Positions 1 to 11,984 of a stretch of DNA of 64,000 nucleotides are shown here, piece after piece (the stretch's first letter is position 1; every line of letters begins with the position of its first letter). The position numbers and the translations under genes are program-made. Below the pieces are notes generated by a model that worked only from the letters and a program-made list of their open reading frames with translations, was not told where the DNA came from and did no database searches. Origin of the DNA: Trichaptum fuscoviolaceum (Eukaryota > Basidiomycota > Agaricomycetes > Hymenochaetales > Trichaptaceae); the NCBI GenBank assembly GCA_910574455.1, contig CAJSYZ010000009.1:2497040-2561039 (forward strand). The letters run 5' to 3'.

Positions 1-1084
1 TTCTCCAGACCCGGCCGGACGTATGGCAACTATCTGAACGTTGATTACCAGATCTTGCAAGGCCGGTGGAGTATTAGGCATGTGCTGCTGTCGAAATGCA
101 AGGAACAAACGCCTAAATAACTGTCGATTTGCAACCTTAGGCGCCAGTGAAGCGCCCTACCTTCCTAAAGAGGTATTCGAGACGTCGGTCACCTCTATCA
201 CGCAGCCCCTGATCGTCGTCGTCCGCAGCACATCATTTTTATCTTTAAGTGCGGTGCAAGAAACCGACCCCAATAAGAAGTTTCGCTTTTTTTTTTGCGC
301 AGATTATTGCCGTAAGGTTGCTCGATCGCGACCGATTCGGGTAGATTAGGAAGCCGCTTTCTCCCTTATGCAAGACTCGGGAGAAGTGGAGCATGTGGAA
401 CAATATCCCCGGAAACCGTGAAATTTGTTTTCGAACTCACCCATTATGCTGTACAAGAAGAGAAAACTATTAGCCTTAGGCTGGAGGAAACTCAGAACGA
501 AGAGGCAGGTTAAAGGTCCAGGCTACTCCAGGTTTCTGGGACATAATGACCGAGAAGCCTAACCAATGCAGGCCACAAAGAAACATGTGTTTCTGGAGTT
601 CTTCTAATGATCATCGCGGCCTTTTGGATTACCTTCACTTGTCTTCCGATTCGAATAATCCACGTGGCCTCGATTTGTGAAAGGGACCACATGGTGGAAA
701 GGAAGAGGACGAAATATTAACTTAGCCTTTGTGTACGATCGGTCGATCACCGGGAATAGTGTGCGATAGCTTCTATCTGCTGAGATGTCACTATCGCGAG
801 CATATGGTCAGGAACATTACTGCTACTACATAGCTCGAAGACGTTTCAACTCGAGGTCAATGGTGCGAATTTCATATATCGTGTTCTAACGCTGAGCATT
901 TTGAGGGGCAATCCGTAGCGAATATTGGGGCGTCAGTGATGCAGGACTTTCGGGTTCAAATGTGAGTACATGTACAGCGCTCGTTATTACTCATAACACT
1001 CAAAATTCTCCAGTGACAGTGAGAAAGTCTTTACCGCATATACTGTAACCGAAGGTATGTCCGAGTCCTTGTTCTCCGAGCTCC
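1..1084. other. no gene recognised
   Basis: Only short unconvincing frames are visible on either strand and no protein family is recognised. The stretch lies downstream of the MYND-type relic in that relic's orientation and may be decayed spacer. Confidence 0.4.
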
Positions 1085-1560
1085 CTAGTAGCTCGCCCAG
1101 AAGCAGCTCTACTCATGCCTGCGTTACGGCGTCATACTCCGAGATCGCATAATGGTGACCAATCGTCCATACTTTCGTTGTGCGCCGGACGGTCTTGTCA
1201 ATGACATACTCAGCTTCAAGCCTGAGGGAAAGCTTTCCGGTCTCACGAAAGCAGAGCTTGTAGCGTTTCACCCTCCTAAAGCCTCGCCTACTTCTAAGCC
1301 AGACGCAGGCTGCGCAATAACAGGCCCCGTATTGTCAAGTTCTACAAGGCGATATGTTGAAGTGACTTGATCAAGAAACACGGGACAGAAATCCGTGCGT
1401 GTTTCGAATCGTATCGCCGCAACCCAGATTGAGTCGAAAGATCCTATTGTAAGCAAACGGTCAGTCCATCCATGCACGTCGGTACGTTGGAAGACAGTCA
1501 GCAATGAATCTCTGCGCTGGCTAAGATTTTTAGTGGCTTTCAAACACGGCATGAACAAGA
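1085..1560 (-). pseudogene. decayed 3' fragment of a MYND-type zinc-finger gene
   Basis: Read on the minus strand, this segment resembles the last ~130 residues of the intact MYND protein at 35885-38148. The clearest match is YRLVELDNTG against YRLVELDKTG in the intact gene, preceded by a related IGSFDS...FCPVFLDQV stretch (LGSYDP...VCPEYVDSV in the intact copy). After a stop near 1268 the similarity resumes in other frames, as LCFRETGKLSLRLEAEYVID (intact copy LCLTVPGRPALIAAEYDIID) and then LLLGELLGSS. The in-frame stop and at least two frame changes show that it no longer encodes a protein. No MYND cysteines are visible upstream, so the 5' part is lost or too diverged. It is probably an old duplicate of the MYND gene. 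Confidence 0.75.
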
Positions 1561-1785
1561 GGAGTTGACTCAGAAGATCAAACATCATTTGACAATGGGC
1601 TCCATCGGTAAATCCTTCCAGACATGAAGCAATAGTAGTTGGGCACAATATGAGTGGTAATATATTATGATCATTGAGACATACAGCACAAATGTGCCAA
1701 AGAGTAAGCCTGCTCCGATTAACAAACAGGTATTCTTCTTGGGCGCCATCGCTGAAGTCCTCCCATCGATTTGGATGGCGTGATG

Positions 1786-1800
1786 CCCCCCCCCCCCCCC
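1786..1800. repeat. C15 homopolymer
   Basis: Fifteen consecutive C bases in non-coding sequence. A G15 run of the same length occurs at 32928-32942. Such runs are prone to length errors in assembly. Confidence 0.95.
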
Positions 1801-2358
1801 TCTGTTTCCAGAACGAAAATCTCGGCTCATACAAGTGCGAAGAGGGAGGTCTGGTATCTTTTCGCACATCGTTCACCGAATTCCTGGACCTCTTTACATC
1901 CTCTCCAAAAACACTCTTGGCATATCATTGGAGAAAAGGAGAATCGTCCTCAAAATTTCCAGTTAGAAACTATCGGCATCTACTGTGAAAGAGGTTGTTC
2001 TTATAATGTCAACGTGGCTCTAAACCAGGTTTCAGGACAACAAATACAATGAAGCGTCGTGGGAGTCACCATGTACAATGTACAATAGTACAAAACACCA
2101 AATGCTGGCAGGACATATATACTAAGTCGTCAGGTCAGCTCCATCTTAGTACTTAATGTTCTTGACGGTTTTGCTGGCGTGAGGCCCTTTCATGGTTATT
2201 TTGTCCAAATTACCTCCATCTATACCTACACACCGATCGAAAAAGAGTTGAAGAAATAAATAATATTTCCAGATTAAAGCTACACAACAAGTTGCATAGC
2301 ATCAAACCAAGTGCCCTTCCAATTCCCCGTTGAGATCTCTGCTATATTCTTCCAAATT

Positions 2359-5300
2359 CTATATGGGGAGTATTAGAGCATATTGAAGCTGATCAAGATC
2401 AAGGTATACCTTTAAATAATCATTCAGAGATGTAATTCCTACAATGTAATGAAAATATCGCGTAAAGTCGCCGGAACGAATTGCCTTCGCTCCCTCTGGA
2501 GACCTCGCTAGGCGGCTTGCCAGCACCAAAACATCATGCATGAAATTTGCATGTTGACCACTACTCTCGAGTTCTGCAGGTGTTTCCCGTAAAAGCGGAG
2601 ACTTTGCCAGGATACTCGAGGCTACAAGATAAAAAGATAGTTGGAGAATCTGCGTATTGCGGCGTCTATATGGCCATAGCTCGCGCACGAAATTCGTCAG
2701 AACGATATCTGGGAGAGGTTGTGAGGCGAGGGCCACTCGGGACTCGCGCATTCGGTCTGATTTTCCAACACAAGCATGAGAAACAAAAGCATAGAGTAGC
2801 AATCAGAAGACCTGATTTCTCACCTAAAATTATTTGGCTTGTCCGGAGCAGCTTGTTGATTATATCGGCACGAAAAGGTCGCGAGAATTGTGGCTCGGCG
2901 GCAGCAAACCTGGAGATTTCATTAACAATGTAGCACAAACAACGTACGAAACCTGATAACTTACGAGACCAATGGTCGAAGAGTGATCAACTCTCCCTGG
3001 ATTTTCAGCTCGCGATGACGCAGTTCTTCATCTACTCTTTTAAGAGCGTGACCCGGGGCTCGCTTTGCTGGGTCGGTTGGCATGACTTTCAGGACGACAA
3101 GGATCAGACAGGAAGGTAAACACGTTGTTGTATCGCGAATCTCACCTCCCCGGACGTATGCTTGAAGTAGAGTAAGATAGCCAAGTTGAGAATAGAGCAT
3201 ACTTCCGATGCGTTTTCTCAGAGTCCGCCGAGCAGGATTCCGCAGTATAAATAGCTAGATACCCATCATTATCATATGTCTGGTGACCAAAAAGAAACCA
3301 ACGCTTGCCTGAAAGACTGCCGATATTCCCAGAGCAACACCTAAAGTCGTGAAGGCCTTTCCGAAGCGAAGTACTGGAGCATCGTAGTGCGTATTCTTGA
3401 GATACTCCACATTTATCCACTCCAGAATAAGAACGGTACCTGTATTCTATTCTTAATTTCTGTGTCCAATACTGCATCATATGTATGTATGAGTAACCAC
3501 CCACCTGTGCCATTGAGCGCGAGAAGCGCAGCTATGAAAAATTTGGGCATTTCATAGAAAACATACATTAGAGCGAATGCGTAAGGTAGCAGGAGACAGA
3601 TGATGCCAAATCTGTTTGAACAAGAAGTTAGATGTATGCTATAAAGTGAAGATGTGTACCCCACGGATTGAAATGATAGCCGCCGACATTGTGGAAGATC
3701 TATTAACATGTTACAGCTGACTCTGAAAGAGATGCGAGCCCGTCTCACCTCCAGAAGTATGAGAGCCCAAACATATCCAAAGCCTGAACCGGCAATCTGA
3801 AACAAAAAGGCCAATATACTTTGACCTCTACAACGAAAGCGAGGCCTTGAGCATTAGACGCTCAAGTAGTACCGTGGGGCATCAAGCTTACAATGTTGGC
3901 GTTAGGGCAGTCACAATGGTCAGCGTACCACTGGTCAGACCGAAATTTATGAACCATGGTCTCGGTACGGGATGGAGGATGAGGACCGCAAATATCGTCG
4001 CCGCAGCTGCTGTTTTGAAAGCATAGATACTTGTCGGGCTTCGCAATAATTGTTCGACTTCTTCGAGTTTCTGCCATATGTTTGACGGAATCTTGGTGTA
4101 CGGTGTCCCCTCCAATAGTGCAAGTGCTTCGGCGACACTTAATTCTCGGAAGGAGTCTTTGCTCGGATCATCACCTGGGGAAGCCGAATCCTCGGAAACA
4201 TTTGCTGTGGAACCCGATATATCGCTTAACTTTCGATCGACGGGTGTTTTCTTGTGGGGCCGGTGAAGATTTTCGAAGAAGTGGACATGTAGCCCACGCT
4301 TGTGGTCACGCTTGCTCTTATGATACAGAACCTCCAATTCCGTCACAAATTGTCTGTGCAGAATACAGACATATGAGCTACATTCACACATGATGAATGG
4401 GGGAGAAACGTAAGCGAAACTTACTCCATGGCAAATAAAAAGGAATACACCCGAGTCAAGCTATGGTGGCTAGCTGCAGATGTTTCGTCGAATTTCTGTT
4501 CCGCAAGCGTCTTCTCTCGCATCATCTCGTAGAATATATTCTCCGACCGTTCTCGCTTCTCGCTTTTCGAAGTTGTCGGCGTAGAGGTGGGGCTCGGGGG
4601 AGCGGATTCCATCCATGTTCTCCGTCTCCTCCTGACGCGCGGGCTATGAGGCTTTCCCGGATCGTCAACGGGAACGTAGCGGTATTGGTAAGTGTCTTGT
4701 AAAGACGGAAGAGGATCATGAAGGCGCAGGGTATCGTCAGCTCCGCCGTGAAGATTTCCTTCCATAAGGCACTCTACGAGGATGTTGTGCTGATCCGACG
4801 CGAAACGATCGTACACATGCCTTAAAGAGCGGATACAAAACCCTGGGCTTCGCCGGGGCGATTGGATGTGTGGTATTTTAGGGGTGGTAGGTTGAGTGGC
4901 TGCAGGTCTGTCATAACTCGATTCTTTGGCAACGGGCTCGTCATCCGCATTAGTAGTTTCTCCTGTTGTAGGTAAATCTGGTTTCGTCGTACCCTCTTCC
5001 GTCGACGGCATATGAGAATGTCCTGTCTTCACGTGTAAGGCTTCATCATACGTGGTGGTCGGGCTCTCTGAATACTCGTCGTCTCCAACTTCCTCAGCCA
5101 GTCGACGTGAGACAGAGTTCAGACGTTCATCTACGCTATCGTCTTCAACAGTCGAGGTTGTAATTCGGCGAGCCAAGCTTAAGCTTGCGGACGATTCTTG
5201 ACGCTCGATATCCATATATTCAGCGTACCCCGCAGAAGTAGCTGGCAGTTCCAGTGGCCTGCATCCTAAGGAAAGGCTAATGTCCCGCATAGTGCTATTT

Positions 5301-6681
5301 AAAGCTGACGTTATGGCATGAGCGAAAGTGAAATGGACGGGACCTTTCAATTCCTCACCTCCTCGAAGTTTAGTAAAGCTTTTGATTGTACTAGGAAGAA
5401 AGCGGGTCTTGAACAGTTCTGCATCTTTCTTCTCAACATTGACAAGACTTGAATACGCTGTAATTAAAGCCTTCAGACGTATTTCTATTAGCGTTTGATG
5501 AAATTGGGACAGTCAAAGTGGTTACCAATTGCATGCCCCGAGTTCTCGTTACAAAACACTTCAAGAAATTAGCACTTCAGTTTATGAAACCTTCAACAGC
5601 ATAAGTACCTGATAATCTGCCATAGAGAACCTCGAGAAGTTTATTTCAATGGACGTTTCATCAATTTTCTGCATGGGATCTTGACTGTCAGAATGTTGGT
5701 GCAACAAGTGAGGTACTCCATTTACCTGCATGAGAAATCCGAAGTCTGCCTAGCGTTCCCGAATAAGACAACTTATACCAAAGTACACATGGAGCTCACT
5801 CTAATCGTTTGCGCCAAGTGCTCTCTGGTAGCTCTTTCTTCCTCTGTGATTTCCAGTGTATAGCCCTAGAAGTTGTCGGTATTCATCTGCAAAAGAAATC
5901 GAATCACGCTCACCTTCGCCAATAAATGTGTAAATGTGGCAACATGTTCCAAACTGAGAATAAGCGTCCTCCGCAGTTCCTTCTCGCTTGATATCGGGAA
6001 CACTGTAACATTGACCACAAGGACGATTACAGCAGACCAGCTATTCAAAGATCAGGATCGGAATGTCATGAATCACAAAATTAATACCAATAAGCCTTGA
6101 TATATTCCTTGAGATACGCGCTTTGAAAACTTCCAACTAGTAATCTAATGATCAGTTAGTACATAACTTACTTGTGCATAGAAATTACTTACGATGTATA
6201 GATACCGTTAAATGCCATGAGAATCGCAAGCAAAGCCAAAGTGAACCATTTGAGACCTTGAGCCTTGATCAAAGCGAAGAAATAGACAATCGCAGCGAAT
6301 ACGAATCCTTGTGCCACTTGACTGCTATGTAGTTCAGCTAGGATCACGAAGCACACTGACCCAAGGCAAACACCAATGAGAGCAAGTCCGGTAGCTTGTA
6401 CACATGCACCAACAGATTTCCCTGGGCTACCCACTAAAAGCAGGATTGTCATGGAAGTGAACGTAGCGGGGAACTTGTTCAAAGTGTCGAACTTCTGCGA
6501 GAAGATGAGAATGAAGCCAACGATGTATGCCAAAACACCTAGCATTTCCGGGTGTCAAAACCCTTCAAGAGCTGGAAGTATGGGACACACCTTTGAAGAC
6601 TGCTATGGCTCTCCGCGAACGAGCATACCGTCCCAGTGCACTGACTTTCCTGGCTAAACCGTAGTAGGCGTTCCTCGCCAT
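2359..6681 (-). CDS. ArAE_2/BRE4-family multi-exon membrane transporter
   Basis: A fungal integral membrane protein of the aromatic-acid-exporter-like family (ArAE_2_N, FUSC-like and DUF2421 segments). The ATG at 6681 opens a basic amino terminus (MARNAYYGLARKV). Exon 2 (to about 6194) encodes a hydrophobic 6-TM block with GSPGKSVGACVQ. Next comes a loop with the family pattern KELRRTLILSLEHVATFTHL, then YTLEITEEERA and EINFSRFSMADYQ, separated by introns of ~50 nt. A long acidic, low-complexity cytoplasmic loop fills 5400-4430. A second TM block follows (LRSPTSIYAFKTAAAATIFAV then PRPWFINFGL, 4100-3900), and more TM exons run to the stop at 2359. Exon phases checked from 6681 to about 3780 are consistent, so the gene looks intact; the last ~1.4 kb was not fully modelled. 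The substrate is unknown. A DNA-level copy of its 5' end lies at 41139-41550. Confidence 0.85.
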
Positions 6682-6689
6682 CTTCCACC

Positions 6690-7840
6690 AGAGTTGAAGA
6701 GATGCACGACTGCGGACAGAGTCACTAGTAATGGTTGAAATGTAAGAACTCCGGCTGAGACCGTTTCATGAATGTATAAATGTACGCACTTCTGTTATTG
6801 GACCGTTCTCATCAATTTGAATACACTGGCCCGGGCATCACTCGGGCAAGTGGAAGTTCAAGTTACATCATGATCATGATGGGCTACTGCTAGTACTAGT
6901 GCTTACTACGGACTTGTTATACTTAATAGAAACTACTTTTTATGTAACTATGACATATTTTACAGTTTTTACTTACTTGGATAATAATAGACACTGTAAG
7001 TCTAGCTTAAGGAGCTTGAATAAGATCATTATCATATATACTTAGGTTCATGCTATCATTATATACATACTAATATGTACATAAATAAATCAAGTAGTAC
7101 TTATATGTACTTTGAATTGATTTTATCTAAATTTTCTTAGGAAGTTTGAGGTCGAGCATTTGAACTTTCAGCAACAGTATGTGAACGAGATATTGTAGGG
7201 AGTGGGTTACTGCTGAGGTATTCGTAGCATTCAAGTTATGATGTTACATATAAGAGATGCAACAAACGGGTTCAGCTTCTCGGACTAACGCCGATGTGTG
7301 AATGGCCACTGGCGATTGCCGCCCTGTCTTCATAACACATCAGATTCTGACGAACCCACAAAATATAGCATCAGAGTATACTACCAGAAGCAAGTGTAGT
7401 ACTTGACTTATATCCCGCTTGTTGTATGTTGTTTTGGACTTTTTGTCGATAAAGAAAATATTTTCGAGTGACAGGGGGCTTCATAATCGCCTTGAGCTTT
7501 ACATACGGACAAAGATAAGTTTAGCTATAACTCACTGTCGGACTTCAATAAGTAGTACGAATTGTATTGTACTGATCATATTAGATGTGCACTCGATTAA
7601 TCATATCTTCATGTAGGACAGGCACTGACATGCTTACCGGGTCAAGCAACACTTTGCTAGTGTATAGCACCCACGGTGGGTCATTTAAGACTATCATAGT
7701 CTATCCACAGCCACGATACACGCATCGATATCGATACAATAAATCCTATCTTGAGCATCTTTTTATGCCGCTGCCGCAAGATGCAGAGAATATTCAAGTT
7801 GAAAGATGAGCGGCGCCTGGCAAACCCATGCCAGGCACTC
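6690..7840. other. AT-rich intergenic spacer
   Basis: This is the 5' flank of the ArAE gene followed by AT-rich sequence (6890-7140) with no supported gene. The first ~60 bases are also present, diverged, at 41510-41550. Confidence 0.5.
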
Positions 7841-7900
7841 CATATTTGTACTGCAACAGAAAGTGATCTGCCCTCCTTTTTGATACTCCGATGTCAGATG
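7841..7900 (+). repeat. left arm of a ~60-bp inverted repeat pair
   Basis: The reverse complement of this segment closely matches 11807-11863. The shared core includes ATCGGAGTATCAAAAA followed by GGGCAGATCACTTTCTGTTG. The two arms bracket about 4 kb that contains only degenerate repeats, so they could be terminal repeats of an eroded element or two dispersed copies in opposite orientation. Confidence 0.8.
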
Positions 7901-8039
7901 CCGGTCGGCACATGCCATGACCCCAGGTACTTCTTTAGTCTATGTACTACTTCCAGTAGTACTCAGTTTAGTAGCATATAACTAGTAATAAAAACTAATA
8001 TTGCAAAATGGGCTGCCACAGCGGTTGCGCATATCCGGG

Positions 8040-8250
8040 GCTTGGTTTACAGTGCATCGGAAGCAGCACCCGGTTTGTGCAGGAGCGGCGAAGGCGAATC
8101 ACTCGACAAGCAGTGCAAGAACCTGAATCACTGGAATGCGACGGGCGAAGTATAGGCGAAAGTTGGAGTGGTTGCCAGTGGAGAGCTATTATAGCTGATG
8201 AGCTTGTCGTTGCGAAGTTCCTTGGAAGAAATGAGACTTCTATAATGAAA
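8040..8250 (+). repeat. degenerate dispersed repeat, copy 1
   Basis: It shares an interrupted similarity with 10503-10870. Common blocks include CCTGAATCACTG, CGGGCGAAGTAT/GGGCGAAGTATT and GACGAGCTTGTCGT/GATGAGCTTGTCGT followed by AAGTTCCTTGGAAG. It lacks roughly 200 nt present in the other copy. No protein family was recognised. Confidence 0.7.
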
Positions 8251-8426
8251 AATCAAAGCCCAAAGGAGTGTGTATGGTACTATGTACAAGTACGAAAGAG
8301 AGAGAAAAGTAAGAAAATAGATCAAAGGAGTGTGTGCAGTACCAAGTACAGGAGAGGAATACGGATAAGAAAGAGTCACAGAAAAATACTGTCCCAGAGA
8401 CGTCGAACGGACTTGCGTGCTACCAA

Positions 8427-9150
8427 GAATTCCGGATAGTTGACGTGGTCAAGTGCTTTGCCCGAAAGCAAAGGCTGATCCACAACAGCAGAAAACGATA
8501 ACCAACTCTCCCTACAAGAGTGGCCGTCCCCGGCGAAGTGTAGTACCTTCTAGTAGGCCGAAACAGTGATTGCCAGTCGGTGTCCAGTAATTACGAGTGG
8601 AAGCTCACAGGACTCCTTAAGGATCGAGCAAGACTAGGATATATAAGAGGAGACTGAGAGAGAGTATAGTCAGTAGACCTATCCAAAGAGCGTGACAAAG
8701 AGGCGAATCAGTGTCAGATGGAAGATAGTCCTGATATCGAACGGTCTTGAAGACCACCAGGAATTCCGATTGTTTGGCGTGGTCCAGTGCTAACTTGAAG
8801 CCCAGCAGCGAAGAGAAATCATGTATGGAGACGAGATTAAGGAGGCAAGAGAAATTGCCAGTAGACCCTTCCAAAGAACGCGACAAAGAGGCGAATCAGT
8901 GTCAAATGGAAGGCGGTCTTGATGTCGATTGGTCTTACAACAACCAGGAATTCCGAAAGGTTGGCGAGGTCAGTGCTAAGTCCGGCAGCGAAGATTTTCT
9001 CACAACCAATAGTGTATATCTTCTAATAGGTCGAAGCAGTGATGCCAGTCGTTCCTCGGTAATTGTGTTGGTACTGTAGTTCACTTGAGTATCAAACATC
9101 GTCTAGCAGGAGATTAAAACGGAACGAGTCCGGGTATATATAAACAGAAA
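8427..9150 (+). repeat. degenerate tandem repeat, LTR-like
   Basis: Related segments start at 8427, 8759 and 8947, each opening with (A)GGAATTCCG-type sequence and a GTGGTC/GAGGTCAGTGCT block. The first and third also share CTTCTAGTAGG/CTTCTAATAGG, CAGTGAT(T)GCCAGTCG and a TATATATAA-like box near their ends (8638-8646 and 9133-9142). The spacing is about 190-520 nt. This could be the remains of LTRs or of another tandem repeat. No coding capacity remains. Confidence 0.6.
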
Positions 9151-9159
9151 AGACGGGTC

Positions 9160-10500
9160 AACTCAGAGCAGGAGTCAATCCAGGCTGCTTTCCAGAGCTA
9201 TCCCAAGGTCCATAGGTGAGGGGGAAAAGACCGCAGAAGCAGAGCGAGTAGAGTGTCCTACAGAGCTAGGCAAGAGTGGCAAAGAGCAGAATGTCCAGGA
9301 GTGATAGGCGTCATTGCAGTCTTGGGAGGAGTCTTTGCGCGGAGAGCTGGAATCGTGAGCGCAAGAACGTGTGCGCGTAGTGGGCAACCTTGACTCCGCC
9401 GAGACTGAGCCTGGCCTAGGCGCAGTCTGTCTAGTGAAACCTTGCAGCATTATATCTGGCCTAAGATCTGCAGCTGATGAGGAAATGCCTGGCCTAGGCA
9501 GAACCCCCAGCAGGACTGTGCACGGTCCTCCTGTTGACAAGGAACCACAATGTCAGGTGAACGACGATCGACCAAGAGTGGCTGAGAGGGTCGATTGACT
9601 GGGTTGCCGCATAGATTCTGTTGCTAAACTCAAGCCTCTTGAGACTTCAGGACGGGGTGTCTCTACTCTTGATGACTTCTTTGCTACTAGTAATCTGCTC
9701 TCTTGGGATAGGGGACTGCTGAGCACGGCTGGAATGGATCCCTTTCGATCATTGCTATAATGAGTTAGGATGGCACCGCGTAACAAAAGGAAGGTGCACG
9801 CACAGCTTCGAAGAGGGGCAGCAAGTAGCAAATGTCGTGCAACACGGGACTTGACACGACGCTCGCCAGGATCCTTGTGGAAGGCAACTGGCAAACAAGG
9901 GGGGTGCTTGGCACTAGTCCGACAAGTCGCATGTATCGTAGGTCACTGACAGGCAAATGTCAGAAAGCCGAGGAACTGTCGTGGCTGAAGCCGCAGCAGA
10001 TGATTAACGAGGTTGGTCAATGGACGCAAACTCGGGCGCGTAGGTACTTGCACCAGGACCTAGACTGAGGGTGAGAAAGATAGCAAGCAGATAAGATTGT
10101 AAACGCTCACGTTTCCAGAAGTGGTCTGCCTCTTAACAGATTGGACCCAGGATGATGGATATCTGGGTGGCAACTTCCTACACTGCGTCTGAAGGTGAGC
10201 ATGGTATTCATGAACGGAAGGAGAAGAATATGCTTACGTTTTCGGAAGGAGACATGCCGTCCAAGCTAATGGACCCGAGGCATACACTAAATCTGAAGTT
10301 CAGTAAGCGATCGAGCGTCGAAAAAAAGTGCTGCCTACGAAGTAATGAAAAGCCTCTGCTATACCGGCAATGTGGAGCTGACAATGCCAACTTATTTGCC
10401 CCGCGAGTAGCGCCATCAAGAAATGTGACTGAGGATATGCTAGAGCGGCGGAGGCAAAGGCGAGAATCGATGAGTGTCAAATCGATGGATGGATGTCCGG
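9160..10500. other. no intact gene; probable decayed repeat sequence
   Basis: Frames of 60-127 codons exist on both strands but none has a recognisable domain or plausible splice structure. The position between related repeat copies suggests transposon-derived sequence. Confidence 0.4.
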
Positions 10501-10502
10501 GG

Positions 10503-10870
10503 TGCATCAGAAGCATCACCCTGTGCACTGGGTAATCGAAGGAGGCGAATCAGTTGACGAGTAGCACAAGAACTTGGCGGACGTTTTGGGGGTTAGGGTG
10601 CTTGAGTTCGAGAACTGGGCTAGTCCAGCCACTGATCGGGTAACACGGACAGCGAGAACAAGAGTACTCTCTATTGAGGTTCAAAGGTCGAATCGAGGTA
10701 GTGTCGAGCAAACACCACTCGAGCCAAATGGTGCAGATAGTGACGAAGCAGAGAGCCTGAATCACTGCAAAGCGATGGGCGAAGTATTAGCGGAAGTCAG
10801 AGTGGTTGGATAGCTGTAATAGCTGACGAGCTTGTCGTGGCAAAGTTCCTTGGAAGTAATGAGACGTGAC
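10503..10870 (+). repeat. degenerate dispersed repeat, copy 2
   Basis: This is the longer relative of 8040-8250, with the same order of shared blocks (GGTGCATCAGAAGCA, GGCGAATCAGTTGACGA, AGCCTGAATCACTG, AGCTTGTCGTGG, AAGTTCCTTGGAAG) and about 200 nt of extra sequence in the middle. Confidence 0.7.
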
Positions 10871-11806
10871 CAAAGGGGAAAAGAGAAAAGAATAGCACAT
10901 ACCATGTTAGGTTACCCGATCGCTGGCATCTCAAGCCATGGCAAGTACTAGCACTTGACTCGGTAGCTGGTAATATCACTGAGATATGGGGTTGTCCTTC
11001 GGATGGCTTCTCATCGGACGAATAAAGATCTCCAATGGCGTCGGTTTCCGTAAAGATACTTACTATCCCGTCGGTTTGGGATTCATCTTCGGTTTGGTTG
11101 TAGTCAGGTGTGCTGTAGGAGAATTCCGGCTCTCCAGGTGGCGCAGCGTACCCGACAATCTTCTGCGTCTCGAGACTGATGTATGCGAGGTGTGCCTCAT
11201 CGACCTTACTTGCTGAACGAAAGAATGTGCTGTAGGCGTCGGCCTATTTGATGGCAGCGCCTACTGCGCTGCTCAAGAGTGCCTCGTGTCTGAGGTGTCC
11301 AAGACTAGCGAAGCGGAAGGAAATCGTGATCATCGCTGCCGCTGTTCTGAGTGAGGTGTTGAATCCCCGAAGTTTGCAAAAGCCAATTTCCTGCTGACTG
11401 TTTGGATATCGGAATTAACAATGCCAGTGTGGGGTTTATGCATAGTGTGCCGTTCAAAATATGTTCATTCTAAGAAAGAATTGCGGCTGGTTCAAGTCCG
11501 CTGGTTTTCCAACAATCCAGGACTGGTGCATCAAGCTTCTTCTACAAAAGTAAAACTTAAAGCAGTCCTCTCAGCGGGCACACTCAACAGCCCAGTAGGC
11601 CTTAAAGCCAACGTTGACGAGTAGACAGATCTGAGGCAAGTTGAGCTATAGAACTTGAATGCCAGAAGATAGTAGACATGAGCGTTCGCACGAGATGACT
11701 TAGTAGACAACAATTTGATAATGTCGCACGCAATTACTACATATACCATATACAGTAGTACTACTACTAAGCTGGAGTGTTCCGGGTCCTACTACCTTTT
11801 TAGGCA
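10871..11806. other. no gene recognised
   Basis: The sequence between the second dispersed repeat and the right inverted-repeat arm has only short frames and no recognised product. Confidence 0.4.
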
Positions 11807-11863
11807 GATGGACATCGGAGTATCAAAAAAAGAGGGCAGATCACTTTCTGTTGCAGTATATTT
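11807..11863 (-). repeat. right arm of a ~60-bp inverted repeat pair
   Basis: Near-identical to the reverse complement of 7841-7900, with a few substitutions and a one-base length difference in an A run. It ends about 120 nt before the start codon of the carrier gene. Confidence 0.8.
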
Positions 11864-11984
11864 GGACACCGGCGGCACGATGCTGTTCAAGTTCGTCTAA
11901 GTCCGACGTGCATGCTCCGTTACTCAGGCTTTCGTTCTTCAACCTTCATCGTAGACGACTCTGTGCTCAAGGTCGTTTCAAACA

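Noticed and set aside
11488..11510. GGTTCAAGTCC, another tRNA B-box look-alike
   Set aside because: No cloverleaf could be folded around it by eye.
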